64,000 bases of DNA from Streptomyces sp. NBC_00691. GTDB lineage: Bacteria; Actinomycetota; Actinomycetes; Streptomycetales; Streptomycetaceae. Positions 14,898 to 23,248 of this stretch are shown in pieces; position 1 is the stretch's first letter; each line of letters begins with the position of its first letter. The stretch is taken from assembly GCF_036226665.1 (NCBI RefSeq), contig NZ_CP109007.1:6882001-6946000 (forward strand), written 5' to 3'. Made by a program: the position numbers and the translations under genes. Below the pieces are notes generated by a model. The model searched no databases. It was not told the DNA's origin and was given only the letters and a program-made list of their open reading frames with translations.

Positions 14898-15805
14898 CGG
14901 ACACCCGGCAGGCGCGCATCGACGCCTCCTCGCGCGCCACCCTCGGCAAGGCCGCGGACGAGAACTTCCCCGTGGCTCCGTTCTTCCTGCCCCGGGCCTG
15001 GCGCGACGACCTGATGGCCGTCTACGGGTTCGCCCGCCTCGTCGACGACATCGGGGACGGCGACCTCGCCCCCGGCGGAGCCGACGCCCGCCACCTCGGG
15101 CTCGATCCGGAGACGGCACAGGACCGGCTCGCCTTCCTCGACGCCTTCGAGGCGGACCTCCGCCGCGTCTTCGACGGCACCCCCCGCCACCCCCTCCTCC
15201 AGGGCCTCCTGCCGACCGTGCGCCGTTGCGGGCTCACCCCCGAGCCGTTCCTCGGCCTGATCGCCGCCAACCGCCAGGACCAGCAGGTCAGCCGCTACGA
15301 GACGTACGACGACCTCCTCGCGTACTGCGAGCTCTCCGCCAACACCGTCGGGCGGCTCGTCCTCGCCATCACCGGCACCGACACCCCCGAGCGGATCAGG
15401 CGCTCCGACGAGATCTGCACCGCCCTCCAGATCGTCGAGCACCTCCAGGACGTCGCCGAGGACCTCGGCAACGACCGCGTCTATCTCCCCGCCGAGGACC
15501 TCAAGCGGTTCCACGTCACCGAGAGCGACCTCGCCCGGCCCACCGCCGGAGCCTCCGTCCGCGCCCTGATCGCCTTCGAGGCCGAGCGGGCCCGCGACCT
15601 CCTCCACGCCGGTGCCCCGCTCGTCGGCAGCGTCCACGGCCGGCTCCGCCTCCTCCTGGCGGGCTTCACCGCCGGGGGCCTGGCGGCACTCGACGCGATC
15701 ACCGACGCCGGATACGACGTGCTGACCGGCCCACCGAAGGCCACCAAGCCGAGCCTGATGCGCCAGGCGGGAGCGGTTCTGCTCCGGGCGCGGAGAGAGG
15801 GGTGA
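14894..15805 (+). CDS. hpnC: Squalene synthase HpnC (hydroxysqualene synthase)
   Basis: A 303-residue trans-isoprenyl diphosphate synthase-fold enzyme. In the HpnCDE route HpnC converts presqualene diphosphate to hydroxysqualene. The first Asp-rich motif is 'LVDDIGDG' (50-56) and the second is 'EHLQDVAED' (about 183-191), with the conserved 'YLPAEDL' following. It is paired with the homologous hpnD, overlapping by 4 bp (GTGA). The start GTG overlaps the leader ORF. A cytoplasmic, membrane-associated enzyme; the HpnC rather than HpnD assignment rests on gene order (C-D-E) and on 'EHLQDVAED' in place of 'TNILRDVRED'. Confidence 0.92.
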   Translation: MTDTRQARIDASSRATLGKAADENFPVAPFFLPRAWRDDLMAVYGFARLVDDIGDGDLAPGGADARHLGLDPETAQDRLAFLDAFEADLRRVFDGTPRHPLLQGLLPTVRRCGLTPEPFLGLIAANRQDQQVSRYETYDDLLAYCELSANTVGRLVLAITGTDTPERIRRSDEICTALQIVEHLQDVAEDLGNDRVYLPAEDLKRFHVTESDLARPTAGASVRALIAFEAERARDLLHAGAPLVGSVHGRLRLLLAGFTAGGLAALDAITDAGYDVLTGPPKATKPSLMRQAGAVLLRARREG

Positions 15806-16752
15806 GCGCGACCGTGGAGGCACAGCCCCAGCCGTCCGCACCGGTACAGGCCGCCTACAGCTACTGCGAGGCGGTGACCGGACAGCAGGCGCGGAACTTC
15901 GCCTACGGAATCCGGCTGCTGCCGACCGAGAAGCGCCAGGCGATGTCCGCGCTGTACGCGTTCTCCCGGCGCGTCGACGACATCGGCGACGGAACCCTCG
16001 CGCCGGAGGCCAAGCAGGATCGCCTGGAGGCCACGCGCGACCTGCTCGCCCGGGTCCGCGAGGGGAAGATCGACGAGGACGACACCGACCCGGTCGCCGT
16101 CGCCCTCGCCGACTCGGCCCGCCGTTTCCCGATCCCGCTCGGCGGCCTCGACGAGCTCATCGACGGCGTCCTCATGGACGTGCACGGCGCGACCTACGAG
16201 ACCTGGGACGACCTCAAGGTCTACTGCCGCTGCGTCGCCGGGGCGATCGGCCGGATCTCCCTCGGCGTCTTCGGCACCCAGCCCGGCGCCCCGGGCGCCG
16301 ACCGGGCCCCCGAGTACGCCGACACCCTCGGTCTCGCGCTCCAACTCACCAACATCCTCAGGGACGTACGCGAGGACGCCGGGAACGGACGGACCTATCT
16401 GCCCGCCGACGACCTCGCCAAGTTCGGCTGCGGCGACGGCTTCGGCAGCGACCGGCCGCCCGCCGGCGCCGACTTCGCCGGGCTCGTCCACTTCGAAGTG
16501 CGGCGCGCCCGCGCCCTGTTCGCCGAGGGCTACCGGCTGCTTCCCATGCTCGACCGGCGCAGCGGCGCCTGTGTCGCCGCCATGGCCGGCATCTACCGCC
16601 GTCTGCTCGACCGGATCGAACGCGACCCCGAGGCCGTGCTGCGCGGCCGCGTCTCGCTGCCGGGCCGGGAGAAGGCGTACGTCGCGGTGCGCGGCCTCTC
16701 CGGCCTGGACACCCGCACCGTCGCCAGGCGCTCCGTCAGGAGGCGTGCCTGA
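15802..16752 (+). CDS. hpnD: Presqualene diphosphate synthase HpnD
   Basis: A 316-residue enzyme that condenses two farnesyl diphosphates to presqualene diphosphate. It shows 'RRVDDIGDG' (57-65), 'CRCVAGAIGRISLGVFG' and the second Asp motif 'LTNILRDVREDAGNGRTYLP', all diagnostic of squalene/phytoene synthases. The start GTG at 15802 overlaps the hpnC stop (GTGA) and is preceded by GGAGAGAGG. The first ~20 residues are a Pro/Gln-rich extension. The stop overlaps by one base (TGATG) the start of a 40-codon ORF that leads into hpnE. Confidence 0.93.
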   Translation: MSATVEAQPQPSAPVQAAYSYCEAVTGQQARNFAYGIRLLPTEKRQAMSALYAFSRRVDDIGDGTLAPEAKQDRLEATRDLLARVREGKIDEDDTDPVAVALADSARRFPIPLGGLDELIDGVLMDVHGATYETWDDLKVYCRCVAGAIGRISLGVFGTQPGAPGADRAPEYADTLGLALQLTNILRDVREDAGNGRTYLPADDLAKFGCGDGFGSDRPPAGADFAGLVHFEVRRARALFAEGYRLLPMLDRRSGACVAAMAGIYRRLLDRIERDPEAVLRGRVSLPGREKAYVAVRGLSGLDTRTVARRSVRRRA

Positions 16753-16874
16753 TGCCTCCGTACGCCGCCGTCCCCGCCCGCCGGGCAACCCCCGGCACCG
16801 CCCCGGCGTCCCTGCCGTGGGCGGCCCGGACCATGGCGACCCCGACCGCGACGACCCGAACGGAGGCCGAGTGA
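16752..16874 (+). CDS. 40-residue small ORF nested between hpnD and hpnE
   Basis: The frame starts at ATG 16752, sharing one base with the hpnD stop (TGATG), and ends at TGA 16872-16874, overlapping the hpnE GTG (GTGA). The peptide (starts MPPYAAVPARRATPG, ends TRTEAE) is rich in Ala, Pro, Thr and Arg and has no membrane segment. Being flush with both neighbours explains the otherwise odd 118 bp gap in a tightly packed operon and would carry ribosomes from hpnD to hpnE. I recall a small hypothetical gene at the same place in S. coelicolor but cannot confirm a family. Function unknown; it may act only by coupling. Confidence 0.5.
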   Translation: MPPYAAVPARRATPGTAPASLPWAARTMATPTATTRTEAE

Positions 16875-18271
16875 CCCACGAGGGAACCGGACAGCACACC
16901 CGGCAGCCGCGGGCCGTCGTCGTCGGCGGCGGGCTCGCCGGCATCACCGCAGCCCTCCAGCTCGCCGACGCCGGCGTCGGCGTGACCCTCCTGGAGGGCA
17001 GGCCCAGGCTCGGCGGCCTCGCCTTCTCCTTCCGCCGGGGCGACCTCACCGTCGACAACGGCCAGCACGTCTACCTGCGCTGCTGCACCGCCTACCGCTG
17101 GTTCCTCGACCGGGTCGACGCCGCCCGGCTCGCCCCCCTCCAGGACCGCCTCGACGTCCCCGTCCTCGACGTCGGGCACCCGCGCGGGCCGCGGCTCGGC
17201 CGGATCCGCCGCGACAACCTCCCGGTACCCCTGCACCTGGCGCGCAGCCTCGCGACCTACCCGCACCTCTCGCTCGCCGAGCGGGCCTCCGTCGGCCGGG
17301 CCGCGCTCGCCCTCAGGAAGCTCGACCCCGCCGACCCGGCGCTCGACGGCATCGACTTCGCCACCTGGCTCGGCCGGCACGGCCAGTCCCCGCGGACCGT
17401 CGCCGCCCTCTGGGACCTGGTCGGCATCCCCACCCTCAACGCCCCCGCCCCGCAGGCCTCCATGGGGCTCGCCGCGATGGTCTTCAAGACCGGACTCCTC
17501 TCCGAGCCCGGCGCCGCCGACATCGGCTGGGCCCATGTGCCGCTCGGCGAACTCCACGACACCCGGGCGGCGAAGGAGCTCGACGCCCTCGGGGTACGCA
17601 CCGCGCTCCGCACCAAGGCCGAGCGGATCTCCCGTACCGAAGACGGGCGTTGGGCCGTCGAGGTGCCCGGCGAGACGCTCCTCGCGGACGCCGTCGTGCT
17701 AGCCGTACCGCAGGAGGAGACCCACGGCCTGCTGCCCGAGGGCGCCCTCGACGACCCCGACCGGCTCCTCGACATCGCGACCGCGCCCATCCTCAACCTG
17801 CACGTGATCTACGACCGCAAGGTGCTGAAGCGGCCGTTCTTCACCGCCCTCGGCTCCCCGGTGCAGTGGGTCTTCGACCGCACGGACTCCTCCGGGCTCA
17901 CCGGCGGGGGCCAGTACCTCGCCGTCTCCCAGTCCGCCGCCGGGGACGAGATCGACGAGACCGTCGCCGCCCTGCGCGCGAAGTACCTCCCCGAGCTGGA
18001 GCGGCTGCTGCCCGCCGCGCGCGGCGCCGGGATCCGCGACTTCTTCGTCACAAGGGAGCGGACGGCCACGTTCGCCCCCGCCCCGGGCGTCGGCCGGCTC
18101 CGCCCCGGCGCCCGCACCCAGGCACCGGGGCTCTTCCTGGCCGGGGCCTGGACCGCCACCGGCTGGCCCGCGACCATGGAGGGTGCCGTCCGCAGTGGCT
18201 TCAGCGCCGCGGGTGCCGCGCTCTCCGCCCTCGGCCGCCGCCATGACCATCCGCTGCAGGAGGCGGCATGA
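16871..18271 (+). CDS. hpnE: Hydroxysqualene dehydroxylase HpnE
   Basis: A 466-residue FAD-dependent amine-oxidase/phytoene-desaturase-like enzyme that reduces hydroxysqualene to squalene. The N-terminal dinucleotide fold is 'VVVGGGLAGITAALQLADAG' (about 17-36), followed by 'LEGRPRLGGLAFSF', and the C-terminal FAD motif is 'LFLAGAWTATGWPATMEGAVRSG'. The GTG at 16871 is chosen because CGGAGG lies four bases upstream and upstream in-frame sequence is poor. It completes the three-step HpnC-D-E squalene route, so no separate squalene synthase is needed. Its stop overlaps the next start (ATGA). Confidence 0.93.
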   Translation: MTHEGTGQHTRQPRAVVVGGGLAGITAALQLADAGVGVTLLEGRPRLGGLAFSFRRGDLTVDNGQHVYLRCCTAYRWFLDRVDAARLAPLQDRLDVPVLDVGHPRGPRLGRIRRDNLPVPLHLARSLATYPHLSLAERASVGRAALALRKLDPADPALDGIDFATWLGRHGQSPRTVAALWDLVGIPTLNAPAPQASMGLAAMVFKTGLLSEPGAADIGWAHVPLGELHDTRAAKELDALGVRTALRTKAERISRTEDGRWAVEVPGETLLADAVVLAVPQEETHGLLPEGALDDPDRLLDIATAPILNLHVIYDRKVLKRPFFTALGSPVQWVFDRTDSSGLTGGGQYLAVSQSAAGDEIDETVAALRAKYLPELERLLPAARGAGIRDFFVTRERTATFAPAPGVGRLRPGARTQAPGLFLAGAWTATGWPATMEGAVRSGFSAAGAALSALGRRHDHPLQEAA

Positions 18272-19368
18272 GTGTGAGTACCGGAACAAGAGGAGAGACC
18301 GTGCCGACTGTGCCGCCGGGTAATCCGGCCGTCGACACCGCGGACGTGTCCGCACTGCTGGAGCGGGGGCGGACCCTGTCCACCCCCGTACTGCGGGCGG
18401 CCGTCGACCGCCTCGCGCCGCCCATGGACACCGTGGCCGCCTACCACTTCGGCTGGATCGACGCGCAGGGCAACCCCGCGGACGGGGACAGCGGCAAGGC
18501 CGTCCGCCCCGCGCTCGCCCTGCTGTCGGCCGAGGCCGCGGGCGTCGCCCCCGAGGTCGGGATCCCCGGTGCCGTCGCCGTGGAGCTCGTCCACAACTTC
18601 TCGCTGCTGCACGACGACCTGATGGACGGGGACGAGCAGCGCCGCCACCGCGACACCGTGTGGAAGGTGCACGGCCCCGCGCAGGCCATCCTGGTCGGCG
18701 ACGCCCTGTTCGCCCTGGCCAACGAGATCCTGCTGGAGCTCGGCACGGTGGAGGCCGGCCGGGCGACCCGCCGGCTCACCACCGCGAGCCGCAAGCTCAT
18801 CGACGGCCAGGCCCAGGACATCTCCTACGAGCACCGCGAGCGGGTCACCGTCGAGGAGTGCCTGGAGATGGAGGGCAACAAGACCGGCGCCCTGCTCGCC
18901 TGCGCGGTCTCCATCGGTGCGGTCCTCGGCGGCGCCGACGACCGCACGGCCGACAAGCTAGAGGAGTACGGGTACCACCTCGGGCTCGCCTTCCAGGCCG
19001 TCGACGACCTGCTCGGCATCTGGGGCGACCCCGAGGCCACCGGCAAGCAGACCTGGAGCGACCTGCGCCAGCGCAAGAAGTCCCTGCCGGTCGTCGCGGC
19101 CCTCGCGGCCGGCGGCCCCGCATCCGAGCGGCTCGGCGAACTCCTCGCCGCGGACGCCAAGTCCAACGACTTCGACACCTTCTCCGAGGAGGAGTTCGCC
19201 ACCCGCGCGGCCCTCATCGAGGAGGCCGGAGGACGCGAGTGGACCTCCCAGGAGGCCCGCCGCCAGCACACGATCGCGATCGAGGCCCTCGACGAGGTGG
19301 ACATGCCCGCCCGGGTGCGGGCGCAGCTCGTCGCGCTGGCCGACTTCGTGGTCGTACGGAAGAGATGA
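18268..19368 (+). CDS. Polyprenyl (farnesyl-type) diphosphate synthase
   Basis: A 366-residue all-helical prenyltransferase. The first Asp-rich motif is canonical ('LLHDDLMDGD', about 112-121) and binds the allylic diphosphate through Mg. The second reads 'VDDLLGIWGD', with Gly where the DDxxD consensus has its last Asp; I have seen this form in related Streptomyces enzymes. It most likely makes farnesyl diphosphate for HpnD. Two starts are possible: ATG 18268 (overlaps hpnE, AGGAGG four bases upstream) or GTG 18301 (preceded by AGAGGAGAGACC), which would remove 11 residues. Confidence 0.88.
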   Translation: MSVSTGTRGETVPTVPPGNPAVDTADVSALLERGRTLSTPVLRAAVDRLAPPMDTVAAYHFGWIDAQGNPADGDSGKAVRPALALLSAEAAGVAPEVGIPGAVAVELVHNFSLLHDDLMDGDEQRRHRDTVWKVHGPAQAILVGDALFALANEILLELGTVEAGRATRRLTTASRKLIDGQAQDISYEHRERVTVEECLEMEGNKTGALLACAVSIGAVLGGADDRTADKLEEYGYHLGLAFQAVDDLLGIWGDPEATGKQTWSDLRQRKKSLPVVAALAAGGPASERLGELLAADAKSNDFDTFSEEEFATRAALIEEAGGREWTSQEARRQHTIAIEALDEVDMPARVRAQLVALADFVVVRKR

Positions 19369-19400
19369 TCACCATCACCCTGATATGAGTTCGCGGTCGC

Positions 19401-19426
19401 CGGCCGGTGCCACCCGGCGCCGGCCG
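19401..19426 (+). promoter_or_regulatory. Intra-operon hairpin between the prenyl synthase and shc
   Basis: An 11-bp stem (19401-19411 with 19416-19426, one G-U pair) with an ACCC loop lies in the 107 bp gap before shc, with no U-tract. It may act as an RNA-processing or partial attenuation element in the only wide gap of the hpnC-shc stretch. Confidence 0.35.
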
Positions 19427-19475
19427 ACGGCAGACCCGTAGAAGCAGAAGTAACCGACTGCGCAAAGGGGAAGCC

Positions 19476-21500
19476 ATGACAGCGACGACCGACGGAAGCG
19501 CCGGGGCCGTGGGCCCCCGGGCGGCCGCGGCCAGCACGACGAACGAGCTCCGACCCGGTGCCGCCGCGGCGGCGCTCGACGGAACCGCCCTGCCCGACGC
19601 GTCCGGCCTCGACGAGGCCGCCGCGCGGGCGGCGGAGCGGGCCGCCGGGCATCTGCTCGCCCGGCAGGACCCCGAGGGCTGGTGGAAGGGCGACCTGGAG
19701 ACCAACGTCACCATGGACGCCGAGGACCTCCTCCTCCGCCAGTTCCTGGGCATCCTCGACGCCGACACCACGCACGCCGCGGCCCTCCACATCCGCCGCG
19801 AGCAGCGTGAGGACGGCGCCTGGGCCACCTTCTACGGCGGGCCCGGCGACCTCTCCGCCACCGTCGAGGCCTATGTGGCCCTGCGGCTCGCCGGAGACCT
19901 GCCCGACGCCCCGCACATGGCCCGGGCCTCCGCCTGGGTCCGGGCCGGCGGGGGCATCGCCTCCGCCCGGGTCTTCACCAGGATCTGGCTCGCCCTCTTC
20001 GGCTGGTGGCGCTGGGAGGATCTGCCCGAGCTGCCTCCGGAACTCCTCTTCCTGCCCAAGTGGTTCCCGCTCAACATCTACGACTTCGGCTGCTGGGCCC
20101 GGCAGACCATCGTGCCGCTCACCGTGGTCTCCGCGAAGCGCCCGGTCCGCCCCGCACCCTTCCCGCTCGACGAGCTGCACACCGACCCCGCCCTGCCGAA
20201 CCCGCCCCGGCCGCTCGCCCCCGCCACCGGCTGGGACGGGCTCTTCCAGCGCCTCGACAAGGCGCTGCACCTCTACCACCGGGTGGCGCCGCGCGCCCTG
20301 CGCAGGACCGCGATGAACCAGGCCGCGCGCTGGATCATCGAGCGCCAGGAGAACGACGGCTGCTGGGGCGGCATCCAGCCGCCCGCCGTCTACTCGGTCA
20401 TCGCCCTCCACCTCCTCGGCTACGACCTCCAGCACCCCGTCATGCGGGCCGGACTCGCCTCGCTCGACCGGTTCGCGGTCTGGCGCGAGGACGGCTCGCG
20501 GATGGTCGAGGCCTGTCAGTCGCCGGTCTGGGACACCTGCCTCGCCGTCATCGCGCTCGCCGACGCCGGGCTCGAACCCGACCACCCGGCCCTGTTGAAG
20601 GCCGTCGACTGGATGCTCGACGAGGAGATCACCCGGACCGGGGACTGGTCCGTCCGGAGGCCCGAACTGCCGCCGGGCGGCTGGGCGTTCGAGTTCCACA
20701 ACGACAACTACCCCGACATCGACGACACCGCGGAAGTGCTCCTCGCCTTCCGCAGGGTCAGGCACCCCGACCCCGCCCGGCTGGAAGCGGCCGTCGCCCG
20801 GGGCGCGCGGTGGACCCTCGGGATGCAGTCGAAGGGCGGCGCCTGGGGCGCCTTCGACGCCGACAACACCAGTGCCCTCCCCAACAAGCTGCCCTTCTGC
20901 GACTTCGGCGAGGTGATCGACCCGCCCTCCGCCGACGTCACCGCCCATGTCGTGGAGATGCTCGCCTTCGAGGGACTGGCCCGGGACCCCCGTACCCGCG
21001 GGGGAATCGACTGGCTGCTGGCCGCGCAGGAGCCGAACGGTGCCTGGTTCGGCCGCTGGGGCGTGAACCACGTGTACGGCACGGGATCGGTGCTCCCCGC
21101 GCTCACCGCGGCCGGGCTCCCCGTCTCCCACCCGGCGATCCGCCGGGCCGTCCACTGGCTCGGTACCGTCCAGAACGAGGACGGCGGCTGGGGCGAGGAC
21201 CTCCGCTCGTACCACGACGAGACATGGATCGGGCGCGGCGCCTCCACCGCCTCCCAGACCGCCTGGGCGCTGATCGCCCTCCTCGCGGCCGGCGAGCGGG
21301 ACTCCGACCCCGTCCGCCGCGGGGTCGCCTGGCTGGCCGAGACCCAGCGCGAGGACGGCTCCTGGGACGAGCCGTACTTCACGGGAACCGGCTTCCCCTG
21401 GGACTTCTCGATCAACTACCACCTCTACCGTCTGGTCTTCCCGCTCACGGCGCTCGGACGCTACGTGCACGGGGAGCCCTCGCCCGGCAAGGTCCGCTGA
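19476..21500 (+). CDS. shc: Squalene-hopene cyclase
   Basis: A 674-residue class II triterpene cyclase that converts squalene to hopene and hopanol at the membrane. The catalytic acid motif DxDD is present as 'DIDD' at 414-417. Several QW repeats are visible, such as 'QREDGAWATFYGG', 'QENDGCWGG', 'QNEDGGWGED' and 'QREDGSWDE'. The length is typical (family about 620-680), with a Gly/Ala/Thr-rich N-terminal extension of about 40 residues. The ATG at 19476 follows AAAGGGGAAG. The stop shares one base with the hpnG start (TGATG), so cyclisation and side-chain genes are coupled. Confidence 0.97.
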   Translation: MTATTDGSAGAVGPRAAAASTTNELRPGAAAAALDGTALPDASGLDEAAARAAERAAGHLLARQDPEGWWKGDLETNVTMDAEDLLLRQFLGILDADTTHAAALHIRREQREDGAWATFYGGPGDLSATVEAYVALRLAGDLPDAPHMARASAWVRAGGGIASARVFTRIWLALFGWWRWEDLPELPPELLFLPKWFPLNIYDFGCWARQTIVPLTVVSAKRPVRPAPFPLDELHTDPALPNPPRPLAPATGWDGLFQRLDKALHLYHRVAPRALRRTAMNQAARWIIERQENDGCWGGIQPPAVYSVIALHLLGYDLQHPVMRAGLASLDRFAVWREDGSRMVEACQSPVWDTCLAVIALADAGLEPDHPALLKAVDWMLDEEITRTGDWSVRRPELPPGGWAFEFHNDNYPDIDDTAEVLLAFRRVRHPDPARLEAAVARGARWTLGMQSKGGAWGAFDADNTSALPNKLPFCDFGEVIDPPSADVTAHVVEMLAFEGLARDPRTRGGIDWLLAAQEPNGAWFGRWGVNHVYGTGSVLPALTAAGLPVSHPAIRRAVHWLGTVQNEDGGWGEDLRSYHDETWIGRGASTASQTAWALIALLAAGERDSDPVRRGVAWLAETQREDGSWDEPYFTGTGFPWDFSINYHLYRLVFPLTALGRYVHGEPSPGKVR

Positions 21501-22156
21501 TGGGGCGCGAGCCGGGCCCCGGCGCCCCGCCGCTGCTGATCGCCTGTGCCCTCGGCATCGAGCAGCTCGCCCTGCGCAGCGGGGACCGGGCCGACGCCCC
21601 CGGGCCCGTCACCGTGCTCCGGACCGGCATGGGGCCCGACAAGGCACGCCGGGCCGTCTCCCGGGCCCTCGGCACGCACGGATGGCAGGACGCCGCCGTC
21701 ATCGCCTCCGGTTTCTGCGCGGGGCTCGCCCCCGGGATGCACCCGGGGGACCTGATCGTCGCCGAGGAGGCCCGCGGTCCCGACGGCACGATCTCCTGCA
21801 CCGGGACCGAGCTCCTGGTGAAGGCGCTGGTCAGAGCCGTGCCCGGGCGGGCCGTGCACACCGGGCCGCTGACCGGCTCCGACCATGTGGTGCGGGGCCC
21901 CGAGCGGGCCGCGCTGCGCGCCACCGGCGCCATCGCCGTCGACATGGAGTCCGCCGCGACGCTGGGAACGGCCCGCGGCGGTCCGGGGCCGGACGGCCGC
22001 CCGGTTGCGGCCGTCCGGGTGGTCGTGGACGCTCCAGAACATGAACTGGTCCGGATCGGCACGGTGCGCGGGGGAATATCGGCCTTCCGTGTTCTTCGTG
22101 CCGTCCTTCCCGCATTCTTCGAATGGCACCGTTCTTTGCTGCTCCCCAGGAGGTGA
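21500..22156 (+). CDS. hpnG: HpnG-like nucleoside phosphorylase (adenosylhopane to ribosylhopane)
   Basis: A 218-residue protein of the purine nucleoside phosphorylase/MTA-SAH nucleosidase superfamily. The substrate-binding 'VDMESAA' (about 144-150) and N-terminal 'LRTGMGPDKARRAV' are diagnostic, and 'SGFCAGLAPGMHPGDLIVA' matches the phosphate/ribose loop. In hopanoid producers HpnG removes adenine from adenosylhopane to yield phosphoribosyl- or ribosylhopane. ATG 21500 overlaps the shc stop by one base. It sits directly upstream of hpnH, its pathway predecessor. Confidence 0.85.
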   Translation: MGREPGPGAPPLLIACALGIEQLALRSGDRADAPGPVTVLRTGMGPDKARRAVSRALGTHGWQDAAVIASGFCAGLAPGMHPGDLIVAEEARGPDGTISCTGTELLVKALVRAVPGRAVHTGPLTGSDHVVRGPERAALRATGAIAVDMESAATLGTARGGPGPDGRPVAAVRVVVDAPEHELVRIGTVRGGISAFRVLRAVLPAFFEWHRSLLLPRR

Positions 22157-22163
22157 GCGAGTT

Positions 22164-23186
22164 ATGGCCATGCCGCTCCGTCAGTCCATCCGGGTCGGGA
22201 CCTATCTCTTCGAACAGAAGCTCCGCAAGCGTGAGAAGTTCCCGCTGATCGTCGAGCTCGAGCCGCTGTTCGCCTGCAACCTCAAGTGCGAGGGCTGCGG
22301 AAAGATCCAGCACCCGGCCGGCGTCCTCAAGCAGCGCATGCCGGTCGCCCAGGCGGTCGGCGCCGTCCTCGAGTCCGGCGCCCCCATGGTGTCCATCGCG
22401 GGCGGCGAGCCCCTGATGCACCCGCAGATCGACGAGATCGTGCGCCAGTTGGTGGCCAAGCGGAAGTACGTCTTCCTCTGCACCAACGCGATGCTGCTGC
22501 GCAAGAAGCTGGAGAACTTCACGCCCTCGCCGTACTTCGCCTTCGCCGTGCACATCGACGGCCTGCGCGAGCGGCACGACGAATCCGTCGCCAAGGAGGG
22601 CGTGTTCGACGAGGCGGTGGCGGCCATCAAGGAGGCCAAGCGGCGCGGTTTCCGCGTCACCACCAATTCGACCTTCTTCAACACCGACACCCCGCAGACC
22701 ATCATCGAGGTGCTCAATTACCTCAACGACGACCTCCAGGTCGACGAGATGATGATCTCGCCCGCGTACGCGTACGAGAAGGCCCCCGACCAGGAGCACT
22801 TCCTCGGCGTCGAGCAGACCCGCGAGCTGTTCAAGAAGGCCTTCGCCGGCGGAAACCGGCGCCGCTGGCGCCTCAACCACTCGCCGCTCTTCCTGGACTT
22901 CCTGGAAGGAAAGGCGGACTTCCCCTGCACCGCCTGGGCCATTCCGAACTATTCGCTCTTCGGATGGCAGCGGCCCTGCTATCTCATGAGCGACGGATAC
23001 GTCCCCACGTACCGCGAACTCATCGAGGACACCGACTGGGACAAGTACGGTCGCGGCAAGGACCCGCGCTGCGCCAACTGCATGGCGCACTGCGGCTACG
23101 AGCCCACCGCCGTCCTCGCCACCATGGGTTCCCTCAAGGAATCCCTGCGCGCGGTCCGGGAGACCGTCTCGGGGAACAACGGGTGA
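22164..23186 (+). CDS. hpnH: Adenosyl-hopene transferase HpnH (radical SAM)
   Basis: A 340-residue radical SAM enzyme that adds the 5'-deoxyadenosyl radical to hopene and forms adenosylhopane, the first step of side-chain extension. The [4Fe-4S] ligands are Cys38, Cys42 and Cys45 ('ACNLKCEGCGK'), followed by 'GGEPLMHP' for SAM binding. A C-terminal Cys cluster, 'CANCMAHCGYEP', is characteristic of HpnH. The ATG at 22164 has AGGAGG 9 bases upstream. In S. coelicolor, as I remember it, ispG and dxs follow; here the aminotransferase starts after only 62 bp. Confidence 0.95.
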   Translation: MAMPLRQSIRVGTYLFEQKLRKREKFPLIVELEPLFACNLKCEGCGKIQHPAGVLKQRMPVAQAVGAVLESGAPMVSIAGGEPLMHPQIDEIVRQLVAKRKYVFLCTNAMLLRKKLENFTPSPYFAFAVHIDGLRERHDESVAKEGVFDEAVAAIKEAKRRGFRVTTNSTFFNTDTPQTIIEVLNYLNDDLQVDEMMISPAYAYEKAPDQEHFLGVEQTRELFKKAFAGGNRRRWRLNHSPLFLDFLEGKADFPCTAWAIPNYSLFGWQRPCYLMSDGYVPTYRELIEDTDWDKYGRGKDPRCANCMAHCGYEPTAVLATMGSLKESLRAVRETVSGNNG

Positions 23187-23248
23187 CCGACGGCGAAAGG
23201 GTGAGGACCCATGGAGCCGGTGACCGGCCGTGAGACGGGTGAGCGACC

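Noticed and set aside
19365..19388. Seven-codon ORF (MITITLI) overlapping the prenyl synthase stop as ATGA
   Set aside because: Too short to assess and no support beyond the overlap.
18825..21470. 881-codon minus-strand frame opposite shc
   Set aside because: Mirror of a well-supported squalene-hopene cyclase; no motif, highly biased composition.
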